The position numbers and the translations under genes were made by a program. Source: Syntrophomonadaceae bacterium (lineage in GTDB: Bacteria; Bacillota; Syntrophomonadia; Syntrophomonadales; Syntrophomonadaceae). From it: a DNA stretch of 6,661 bases. Below, one piece after another: positions 1 to 6,471 of the stretch. The notes under the pieces were generated by a model. That model saw only the letters and a program-made list of their open reading frames with translations. It was not told where the DNA came from and did not search any database. Position 1 is the stretch's first letter, and the number at the start of each line of letters is the position of its first letter. The DNA lies in the NCBI GenBank assembly GCA_028698695.1, contig JAQVWB010000111.1, positions 1-6,661 of the forward strand. The letters are read 5' to 3'.

Positions 1-1339
1 TTTGTTTCATCTTCATCCCCATCTGGGTAAGAGAATTCACCGGGGTCATAAAGCTTCCCAATAAACCCTGAAATGCTATTAGAGAACCTATGGTCAGATT
101 GCCGCTCATAATAATCAGTCCACCAATAAACAGGACTATTACATTCGCAAATTCCCCAAGGAATTCAGGCAGATGTATCAATATCTGGCTGGTTTTACCT
201 AATTTCTGCTGGGTATTAATTTCCTTGGCATGATACCCCGACCACTTGGCAAAAAAGTCAGATTCCGACCCGGATGCTTTCAGCGTTTCAATTATATATA
301 ACCCCGATATGGAGAATCCCATTACTTTACCGCGATCCTGCAACAATTTTTTATTCATGGTTTCAATCTGATTGGAAGCATATAATAGATAGGCAATGCT
401 TAAACATGCCGCCGACAAGGAAACCAGGGTTAGCATAACGCTGTATTGCATCATGACAGCCAGATAAAAAAATATGGTTAAAAAGCCTATGGCAGTTTCT
501 GCCATTTCACGGGAAAGAAAAGCTGCTACGGCATCATTGCTCTGCAGACGATTACCTATATCCCCTGCGGACCTCTGCTGAAAAAATTCCACCGGCAGTC
601 GGAATATATGCCAGAAAAACTTACCCGCATTGCTTATAGCAACCTTGGTTTCCATTTTTAAAAGATAATGCTGTTGCAAACCTGTAAGCACAGCCTGCAA
701 AATCACTACCAATCCCATCGTCCACAGCAAAGGTTTCAGCCACTCATTTTTGCCACCCAACAGTATGTCATCAATAAAAATTTTGCTGAAAGCCGGAGTA
801 ATAAGGCCGGGTATAACCATCAGTAACCCAATTAACACCAGATAGGTAATCGCTGTTCTGGAACCAATCAACCAGTTGCCCAATGATTCTAAAAAATTAT
901 TCTTGTTGCCGCTGGGTTGAAATTCCGGTCCAGGTTCGAAGATTAATACCACTCCGGTAAAAGCCATATCAAATTCTTCTTCGGATATGGTACGAGGCCC
1001 GCTGCCGGGATCATTTATAAATACTTTATCTTTATCGAAACCTTCCAGGACCACAAAGTGATTAAAGTTCCAGTGTATAATCGCCGGCAACAAAATATCT
1101 TTGAGTTCCTCGGGTTCTTTCCTGAAGCCTTTAGCCACAAATCCATGGCGCCGTGCAGCTTTTAGCATATTGCTGGCCTTGACCCCGTCGCGAGTAACGC
1201 CGCAGTCTACCCTTAATACTTCCAGGGGAAGGTATTTTTTATAAAATCCCATGATCATAGCAAGTGAAGCTGCCCCACATTCAACAGCTTCCATCTGAAG
1301 CACGGTAGGTACTTTTTTCCGATTTTTACTGGTATGCAT
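1..1339 (-). CDS. NHLM-type bacteriocin export ABC transporter, C39 peptidase + permease part (3' end outside window)
   Basis: Predicted inner-membrane exporter that cuts the leader of a ribosomal peptide precursor after a double-glycine-type site and pumps out the core. I translated 446 codons with no stop; the frame runs off the window edge. Residues 10-135 are a C39 peptidase: Gln15, the catalytic Cys21 in VECGAASLAMI, His94 in HWNFNHFVVLEGF and Asp110 in NDPGSG. Residues about 160-446 are the ABC membrane domain, including PVEFFQQRSAGDIGNR (249-264) and LKASGSESDFFAKW further on. These stretches match my memory of the NHLM ABC1 family (TIGR03796), usually a little over 700 residues, so the missing part should be the ATPase domain. 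ATG at 1339 is chosen because AGGTGA (1345-1350) lies 5 bases upstream. An in-frame ATG at 1360 would add 7 residues but has no ribosome site. The gene is 37 bases after its HlyD partner. All peptidase residues are present, so it looks active. Confidence 0.93.
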   Translation of the reverse strand, partial: MHTSKNRKKVPTVLQMEAVECGAASLAMIMGFYKKYLPLEVLRVDCGVTRDGVKASNMLKAARRHGFVAKGFRKEPEELKDILLPAIIHWNFNHFVVLEGFDKDKVFINDPGSGPRTISEEEFDMAFTGVVLIFEPGPEFQPSGNKNNFLESLGNWLIGSRTAITYLVLIGLLMVIPGLITPAFSKIFIDDILLGGKNEWLKPLLWTMGLVVILQAVLTGLQQHYLLKMETKVAISNAGKFFWHIFRLPVEFFQQRSAGDIGNRLQSNDAVAAFLSREMAETAIGFLTIFFYLAVMMQYSVMLTLVSLSAACLSIAYLLYASNQIETMNKKLLQDRGKVMGFSISGLYIIETLKASGSESDFFAKWSGYHAKEINTQQKLGKTSQILIHLPEFLGEFANVIVLFIGGLIIMSGNLTIGSLIAFQGLLGSFMTPVNSLTQMGMKMKQ

Positions 1340-1344
1340 ATGTA

Positions 1345-1350
1345 TCACCT
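1345..1350 (-). promoter_or_regulatory. Ribosome binding site of the C39 ABC exporter
   Basis: AGGTGA lies 5 bases before the ATG at 1339 and decides that start over the in-frame ATG at 1360. Its last three bases, TGA, are also the stop of an 11-codon micro-ORF that begins inside the stop codon of the upstream HlyD gene. Confidence 0.7.
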
Positions 1351-1376
1351 CAAAATCCATTTACGATATTTTATAC

Positions 1377-2720
1377 TCATATCGGCAGGATCTTTTTAAT
1401 AAACGGTATTATCATACTGATAGGTCTTTTCTCTGCAACCTTTACTTCGCCAATACAAAAGGTTCCGTCGTCAATAATAATTTCAGGACCTTCAGCTGTT
1501 GACCATTTGTAACCGCTGGGGGTGGAATTGTCTAAAACCAACTTTACCTTGACTTCGACCGGAGCACCATCACCCATCAGCTGATTAGCCAGTTCATTAT
1601 TTCCCAGGGTAAGCATCATCCTCTGTGCACTGGCGGGGTATTCAGACACATGTACTACATTACCCATCATAAATCCGTGCTCTTCTTTTTTTACCGTACT
1701 GGGCGAAATATTCACCTCCATACCGGGAATAATCTTTTTGCCTTGTTCCACCGGTACATATACAACAGCTTCTAGGGTGTCAGTCTGAGCATTTTCCTGG
1801 CCAATGGTGCAAATAACGCCTCCAGCCTGAACAATATCACCCTTTCTTACTTTCAGTTCAAGAACCCGCCCGGAAGCACTGGCTACTACTTCACTATTGG
1901 TAATCAAATCGCGTTGCATTTTCGCTATGTTGTTCTCCAAATCAATTATAGAAACTGTAACGGTATCTTTAAGCCATTGTTCCTGAGCTTTACAGGCAGC
2001 TTCAACTTGTTGGAGGTCTGATAGAGGTAACATAGCGATTGTTTGCTTCTTGCTGTTATAATCCATTTCATGTAATGTCAACTGATCTTTGGATTCTTCA
2101 TAATCTTTTTTGGGAATTGCACCGTTTTCAAATAATATTTTATTGCGATTAAAGGCTGAAAGACTATTCTCATAGTTCATTCTGGCCTGCTCCAGTTCAA
2201 GCTCAGCACGAGCTTTTTGATTTATATAATAGGTTCTCTGTCGATTAAGACTGGCTACATTGGCCTCATAATCCTTAAATATCTCCGCAATTTTGCCGTA
2301 GACATTGTAGTTTAGTTTGCTATTGTTCATTTCCAGATTTTCAAGATCAATAGCCTTGGCAGCTTCCAGGTCAGCTTGGCTCTGATTAATATTAGCAATC
2401 AACTCGGTTTGATCAATTCTGGCTATTACCTGCCCTTTCTCTACATAATTACCGTCACTTATGCTCAAATCAGTAATCTGACCATTAGCATGATGGGTAA
2501 TGCTGGTAATTCCACCACTGGATAATATGATACCGCTCCCTACTGCTTTATCGGAAATACTGCCCAAAAATCCCCATACAAGTGCCGCAGTTACCAAAAG
2601 AGATATAGATAGCAAGGCCAACCAGCCAATGGGAGTTGTAACAGCCAATCGCTGATCAAGTTCTTCGGGAGAAGATAAGCGATCCAATGACACTTTCCTA
2701 AAAATTTTGTTTTCTGACAT
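1377..2720 (-). CDS. NHLM-type bacteriocin secretion protein, HlyD/membrane fusion family
   Basis: Predicted membrane fusion (periplasmic adaptor-like) subunit that works with the C39 ABC exporter encoded just downstream. The protein has 447 residues. The N-terminal stretch IFRKVSLDRLSSPEELDQ (6-23) and the TTPIGWLALL start of the membrane helix (about 31-52) resemble the NHLM HlyD family (TIGR03794) as I remember it. The first half of a biotinyl-lipoyl-like domain follows at about 72-105 (ITSITHHANGQITDL, then GNYVEKGQVIARID). A long coiled-coil hairpin spans about 106-275, with a turn near the FENGAIPKKDYEES segment. The second lipoyl half lies at about 276-306 (ASASGRVLELKVRKGDIV), then a beta-barrel domain to about 430. 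The ATG is preceded by AAGGAAGGAA at 2728-2737. The gene starts 25 bases after the binding-protein stop. In a Gram-positive host this protein would extend across the cell wall space, with no outer-membrane partner needed. No damage is seen. Confidence 0.93.
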   Translation of the reverse strand: MSENKIFRKVSLDRLSSPEELDQRLAVTTPIGWLALLSISLLVTAALVWGFLGSISDKAVGSGIILSSGGITSITHHANGQITDLSISDGNYVEKGQVIARIDQTELIANINQSQADLEAAKAIDLENLEMNNSKLNYNVYGKIAEIFKDYEANVASLNRQRTYYINQKARAELELEQARMNYENSLSAFNRNKILFENGAIPKKDYEESKDQLTLHEMDYNSKKQTIAMLPLSDLQQVEAACKAQEQWLKDTVTVSIIDLENNIAKMQRDLITNSEVVASASGRVLELKVRKGDIVQAGGVICTIGQENAQTDTLEAVVYVPVEQGKKIIPGMEVNISPSTVKKEEHGFMMGNVVHVSEYPASAQRMMLTLGNNELANQLMGDGAPVEVKVKLVLDNSTPSGYKWSTAEGPEIIIDDGTFCIGEVKVAEKRPISMIIPFIKKILPI

Positions 2721-2727
2721 GAACTTA

Positions 2728-2737
2728 TTCCTTCCTT
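2728..2737 (-). promoter_or_regulatory. Ribosome binding site of the HlyD-family gene
   Basis: AAGGAAGGAA lies 7 bases before the ATG at 2720. It is a strong purine-rich Shine-Dalgarno stretch and supports the chosen start. Confidence 0.65.
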
Positions 2738-2745
2738 ATCAAACT

Positions 2746-3891
2746 TTAATCGAAATAACGGGTTTGACCATCAATAATAACCTTTGTGTAAATTCCGCGG
2801 CCTTCCAGTTCTCCGTTCTCATTGAAAGATATTGTTCCTAAAACTGACTCTTGTTTCTTCATGTCATGTAAATATTCTGCAATTACGGTTGGAGAACAAG
2901 AGTCTGTAGCATCAATAGCACGGGTAATCAGTTGCAGAGATTCATATCCCTGTATAGCCCATATATCAGGCTTTTCATTGAATTTCTGCTGGTATCTTTT
3001 AATAAATCCCTGTAGTTCAGAACTTAAATACTCGGGGCTGTATGTTGTTACTATAACCACCCCTTCAGCCTTGTCTCCCAATTCATCTGAAAAATGTTCT
3101 ACATCAAGGCCATCGGCAGATATAATTCCCGCTTCCTGATTAAGTTCCCGTAATTCACTGATAACCTTGCCGCCTTCAGGCATATTCAATGCCAGTAATA
3201 CCGCATCAAATTCCAGAGCACTCCATTTATCATGGGCTTTCCTAAATTGGTCTACCGTTGCCAACCCCGCAGTCCTGTCTAAAACTTTGATTTCATTTTC
3301 CTGGGCAGCTTCTTCAATGGCATGAGCCAAGTTTTCACCATATGAACTTTCTTCATAATAAATTACTACTTTTTCATATCCCTGTGCCTTAGCATGGCTG
3401 CAAATTTTCCTGGCTATTTCGTTATCACTGGTTATATTTTGGAATACATATTTATAGCCCTTTTCCGTTAATTCAGGATTGGAAACGGTAGGGACAATAT
3501 TAAGCATTCCTGCTTCCTCATAAATCTTCGCTATTGGTATGCAAATATCAGAATACCAGTGTCCTATTACCGCTATCATCTCAGTATTTTCTGAGAACCC
3601 TTGGGCAATATCAACAGCATTCTTGAATACACCTTTGTCATCAACAATTTTTACCTCTATTTTCTTACCGTTCACACCTTTAGAATTAATATCTTCAACT
3701 GCCAGCTCGATGCCCTGCAGAAATTTGGTATTTTCACGCGTAAATTCCATAGGGACCGGTACACCAACCAGAATAGTTTCACTTCGACCCGTATTTTTTT
3801 CCCTTTGCTGCAGCAGATCGCCTCCAGAACAACCTGAAAGCATAAATAGCGAAACTATGCACAAAATTAGTATTCTTGTTTTGTGTTTCAT
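2746..3891 (-). CDS. Branched-chain amino acid-type (Liv-like) ABC substrate-binding lipoprotein
   Basis: Predicted extracytoplasmic ligand receptor of the type I periplasmic-binding fold (Peripla_BP_6, Liv/amide family). The protein has 381 residues. Residues 1-20 form a lipoprotein signal with lipobox L18-S19-G20-C21; Cys21 would carry the lipid anchor. The mature domain begins near ILVGVPVPMEF (40-50). Typical family segments follow: FLQGIELAVEDIN (57-69), the strand-turn AVIGHWYSD (107-115) and YEEAGMLNIVPTVSNPELT (124-142). SDNEIA lies at 155-160, a second-lobe segment at VVIYYEESSYG (175-185), and the closing strand GRGIYTKVIIDGQ at 364-376. ATG at 3891 is preceded by GAGGT 7 bases upstream. 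The gene lies 20 bases after the sensor-MFS stop and 25 bases before the HlyD gene. No LivHMGF permease or ATPase gene is in the window, so it may act as a receptor for its neighbours rather than for uptake. The ligand cannot be read from sequence; an amino acid, short peptide or amide is most likely. Confidence 0.9.
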   Translation of the reverse strand: MKHKTRILILCIVSLFMLSGCSGGDLLQQREKNTGRSETILVGVPVPMEFTRENTKFLQGIELAVEDINSKGVNGKKIEVKIVDDKGVFKNAVDIAQGFSENTEMIAVIGHWYSDICIPIAKIYEEAGMLNIVPTVSNPELTEKGYKYVFQNITSDNEIARKICSHAKAQGYEKVVIYYEESSYGENLAHAIEEAAQENEIKVLDRTAGLATVDQFRKAHDKWSALEFDAVLLALNMPEGGKVISELRELNQEAGIISADGLDVEHFSDELGDKAEGVVIVTTYSPEYLSSELQGFIKRYQQKFNEKPDIWAIQGYESLQLITRAIDATDSCSPTVIAEYLHDMKKQESVLGTISFNENGELEGRGIYTKVIIDGQTRYFD

Positions 3892-3898
3892 CTTTAAG

Positions 3899-3903
3899 AC
3901 CTC
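3899..3903 (-). promoter_or_regulatory. Ribosome binding site of the binding-lipoprotein gene
   Basis: GAGGT lies 7 bases before the ATG at 3891, within the 20-base gap after the sensor-MFS stop. The tight spacing suggests translational coupling of the two genes. Confidence 0.6.
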
Positions 3904-3911
3904 AATTCCCG

Positions 3912-6275
3912 CTAAATAATATAGTCATTTATCCCATTCTGACTGTTGGATATCATTTTATCAGTACCAGGTTTTTGCCAAGTAAACATTACAAATACTA
4001 CTATCAATAATAGAACAATTAAGGATATCAGTCCCACCCCCATCCTCGTTCCCAAAGATAATGCCATACCATATACGATCGGTCCGGCCATCCTGCTTGA
4101 GCTGACCATTATACTGAACGAAGCAATTCCTTTGTTAATCTCCATATCCTTGATTCCCTTAAGGTTGAGAAAATAAGTTGTCTTCAGCGATATTCCAAAG
4201 CTTTCTGCCACTCCCAGCAAACTAATGGTCACAAAGGCAGCAACAACTGAGCCTGAAAACGCAAATACAGTCAAAGCAAATATAACAATCAACATGGATG
4301 CAATTATTCCTTTGGTATTACCCAGTTTATTAATTACAATCCGGGTCATCAAAGGACCTAGATATATTATAAATAGCCCGTTTAACAGTATTCCTCTGCT
4401 TATATCGCTCTGAGACAGTCCGTTTTCTGAAGCAAACAGCGGGAAAAAATAATCCAGAAATGCTCCGCATATAAAGTATGGGATAAAAATACAAAGCAAA
4501 AACAGTAACGCTTTTTTATCGGTTAAAAAGGCTATTATTTTTTCCCGGGAAGAAACTAACTCATTACCTTTAACAGCTATTTCATAGTCGGTCATCAAAT
4601 TGCGAACAAAAATAATAGGGATAATTATTCCACAGGCAGCCAGGAAAAATACTACCTCGTAACCAATCCGGTCAGCCAGCATACCGCCAATTACTGCCCC
4701 GCAATTAAGTCCAGCAATTGATCCGGCGGCAAATTCAGCGATACCGGCATTGCTCTCCGGCAATGATACAACCAAACTACGGATGGTCATTAGTATATAT
4801 CCCAAACCCAATCCGGCAACCATTCTGGAAAGAATGAAAGGAATTGCAGCGGGGCTCATTCCCGACAACAAATTGCCAATTACTAAAAATACAGCTCCCG
4901 TGAAAAATAAACTGCGCCACCCCTGCCGGTTAATGGTCTTCCCCGCAATTAATATGGCTATTACCCCCCCCAGCATTTCTGCAGAAAGCGGTAACCCCAG
5001 TACAACATCTTTTGATAATCCAGCTACAGGTGAATAGAGCTTCTTCATAACAATAGGGATAAATGTCATTGGCATAAATGCACATAAATTTATAAAGAAG
5101 ATAAGTGCTCTAATCAAGCCATGACTTGATCCGATATTTGCTTTACTATCTGCAAGTTTCTCTTTAACTGTGGGCCCTCTTATCATAAGAGTCACTGCCA
5201 GCAGGGTAAGTTCGATCATAAAAAATATCGAAATAACCAGTACAGTCAGCATGTTCAGTAAAATCGCAAACATCTGGTCATCAATATAATCCTGTGAAAT
5301 TGTAGCCGTTATAATTATTGGTTTTTCATTCTTCCGGAGTTCTGTTCCCGGCTGGTAATCCAGATAAATATCTTTGATTTGCGGTAATGCCACATTAATG
5401 CTATTTAAATAATCATCTACACCTTCGATGCTTTCCAAATGCAGTCCCTTGGCATAAATACCCGCAATGTTTTCGCCCACAATATTTTCGATGAAACTCC
5501 TGCTGGAGTCAGACATGTCATTATAGGCACTCCTGAACAGCACATAGTTAATGCCGCTGTACACTAACTGAGCCGCTCCTAACACAACAATAAAGACAAT
5601 CAATAATTTCTTTTTATCAATCTCATTATTTTTGAAAACAAATCGAGTTCTGAATAGTATTATGCTTAATACTATCAGGGCAAAAATAGCAATAAAAATC
5701 AGGTAAATGAACAGACTTTTGGCAAAAGTACTGTTCATTTGGAGGAAATGCTTATCATCAAATATCATTACCAAACTGGCGACCTGGTTTATCTTGTTTT
5801 CATTTATTGGTATAAAAATATAAACTTTACCCTGATAGAATGCATAATTGGGGTTTTCCATTGAGGTACTCTGTTTTAATCCGTTTGTATCCAATAACTT
5901 GTCCGGTAACCTGGCATCTCTGACAAAACCATTCAAATCATAAAGAATGTCTCCCTCGGGAGTAACCACCTTTACCTGTTCCACCGCATCAACAACTATT
6001 TTTAATTCTTTCAGAGTATCGTTCATACCATAAAAGTTATTGATAGGTTTGCCATACAAAAGTGAATACTCTATTTTGCGAACGATTTCATTTCCAGCAA
6101 CTGAATATGTATTTGCAAGGGATTTATTATAATTATCTGCAAAGGTCATATAGTTAACAAAGCCGGTAAATGTCATAATAACGACCAGCAAAACCACGGC
6201 CATTAACAGAACTGTACGGCGTATCTCCTTAACACCAATGCCATTCTTTTGCTTGTCCAAATTGTAATTCCCCAC
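3912..6275 (-). CDS. Two-sensor-domain MFS transporter fusion
   Basis: A 787-residue membrane protein, nearly twice the usual MFS length of about 400. Helix 1 (about 21-45) leads to an extracytoplasmic domain at 46-187 that looks Cache-like, with VVTPEGDILYDLNGF (103-117). Helix 2 is at 188-208. Helix 3 (224-247) leads to a second, shorter external domain (248-336), and helix 4 is at 337-365. Residues 388-766 hold about twelve helices of an MFS carrier. A motif-A-like loop sits at 445-454 (GKTINRQGWR), with Asn449 where Asp is usual. A motif-C-like segment, GAVIGG (526-531), is followed by MLADRIGYE, with Ala527 where Pro is usual. The two external units share an aligned pattern (see findings). 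The start is the first GTG after an in-frame TGA. No good ribosome site precedes it; TTG at codon 6 is the alternative. The substrate is unknown. The gene leads the operon with the Liv-type lipoprotein 20 bases after it, so a sensing or gating role beside peptide export is inferred. Confidence 0.85.
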   Translation of the reverse strand: MGNYNLDKQKNGIGVKEIRRTVLLMAVVLLVVIMTFTGFVNYMTFADNYNKSLANTYSVAGNEIVRKIEYSLLYGKPINNFYGMNDTLKELKIVVDAVEQVKVVTPEGDILYDLNGFVRDARLPDKLLDTNGLKQSTSMENPNYAFYQGKVYIFIPINENKINQVASLVMIFDDKHFLQMNSTFAKSLFIYLIFIAIFALIVLSIILFRTRFVFKNNEIDKKKLLIVFIVVLGAAQLVYSGINYVLFRSAYNDMSDSSRSFIENIVGENIAGIYAKGLHLESIEGVDDYLNSINVALPQIKDIYLDYQPGTELRKNEKPIIITATISQDYIDDQMFAILLNMLTVLVISIFFMIELTLLAVTLMIRGPTVKEKLADSKANIGSSHGLIRALIFFINLCAFMPMTFIPIVMKKLYSPVAGLSKDVVLGLPLSAEMLGGVIAILIAGKTINRQGWRSLFFTGAVFLVIGNLLSGMSPAAIPFILSRMVAGLGLGYILMTIRSLVVSLPESNAGIAEFAAGSIAGLNCGAVIGGMLADRIGYEVVFFLAACGIIIPIIFVRNLMTDYEIAVKGNELVSSREKIIAFLTDKKALLFLLCIFIPYFICGAFLDYFFPLFASENGLSQSDISRGILLNGLFIIYLGPLMTRIVINKLGNTKGIIASMLIVIFALTVFAFSGSVVAAFVTISLLGVAESFGISLKTTYFLNLKGIKDMEINKGIASFSIMVSSSRMAGPIVYGMALSLGTRMGVGLISLIVLLLIVVFVMFTWQKPGTDKMISNSQNGINDYII

Positions 6276-6290
6276 AATTCAACAAATATT

Positions 6291-6319
6291 ATTAAAATAT
6301 TGTGGCAAAGTATGATCAA
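6291..6319 (-). promoter_or_regulatory. Candidate sigma-A promoter for the operon
   Basis: TTGATC (6314-6319) and TTTAAT (6291-6296) are separated by exactly 17 bases. They match the -35 and -10 consensus at 4 of 6 and 5 of 6 positions. The -10 lies inside an AT-rich inverted repeat (AATATT at 6285-6290 and 6296-6301), which could be an operator or chance. A transcript would begin about 7 bases past the -10, leaving only some 8-10 bases before the GTG at 6275. That fits the absence of a Shine-Dalgarno site there. Chance matches are common in AT-rich DNA. Confidence 0.4.
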
Positions 6320-6360
6320 GGGTAAATGTATGCAATATTCAGACTTTCCCGGTACGGCAA

Positions 6361-6395
6361 CTGCCATATAATTACACAATCTGCCTTTTACTGCC
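6361..6395 (-). repeat. Three phased GGCAG direct repeats upstream of the candidate promoter
   Basis: On the minus strand GGCAG occurs at 6391-6395, 6381-6385 and 6361-6365. The starts are 10 and 20 bases apart, so all three would face the same side of the helix. They lie about 42 bases or more upstream of the candidate -35. This arrangement suits an activator or response-regulator site, but the repeats are only five bases long and chance is not excluded. Confidence 0.25.
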
Positions 6396-6396
6396 T

Positions 6397-6426
6397 CTAA
6401 TCACTCTTTTCTATATTAATTAACAT
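6397..6426 (-). CDS. Possible 9-residue leader or mini-ORF (MLINIEKSD)
   Basis: ATG followed by eight codons and TAG, reading MLINIEKSD. It is listed only because it carries the best ribosome site in the window, AAGGAGGT at 6430-6437, three bases before the ATG. The peptide resembles no family I know. It lies 45 bases after the stop of the upstream partial frame and 121 bases before the sensor-MFS start. It could be a translated regulatory leader, the remnant of a lost gene, or an accidental start near a good ribosome site. Confidence 0.25.
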   Translation of the reverse strand: MLINIEKSD

Positions 6427-6429
6427 TTT

Positions 6430-6437
6430 ACCTCCTT
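6430..6437 (-). promoter_or_regulatory. Consensus Shine-Dalgarno sequence without a normal gene
   Basis: AAGGAGGT is fully complementary to the 16S rRNA 3' end and precedes ATG by 3 bases, or by 4 counted from AAGGAGG. The only frame it serves directly is 9 codons long. The stretch around it (GAGCAAGGAGGTAAAATG) resembles GAGCCTGGGAGGTAAATC found 45 bases upstream at the end of the preceding frame. Confidence 0.45.
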
Positions 6438-6471
6438 GCTCTGCTAATTTTCCCTTATTTTTTGGTTTGAT

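Noticed and set aside
2822..3919. Plus-strand open frames opposite the binding-lipoprotein gene
   Set aside because: They are antisense shadows of a well-supported gene, have no ribosome sites and give Ser/Ile/Pro-rich products with no recognisable domain.
3946..5037. Plus-strand open frames opposite the MFS part
   Set aside because: They are antisense to helix-coding DNA of a clear membrane transporter and show no start signals or family features.
6203..6367. A 54-codon minus-strand frame beginning MAVAVPGKSE that overlaps the 5' end of the sensor-MFS gene
   Set aside because: It has no ribosome site, overlaps the better-supported MFS frame by over 70 bases, and its product resembles no family I know.
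6312..6371. A 19-residue plus-strand frame (MIKGKCMQYSDFPGTATAI) considered as a cargo peptide
   Set aside because: There is no Shine-Dalgarno site or double-glycine leader, it lies antisense to the candidate promoter region, and it is far shorter than NHLP or Nif11 precursors.
6416..6423. TTAATTAA palindrome considered as an operator
   Set aside because: An 8-base AT-only palindrome is expected by chance in this spacer, and it falls inside the mini-ORF.
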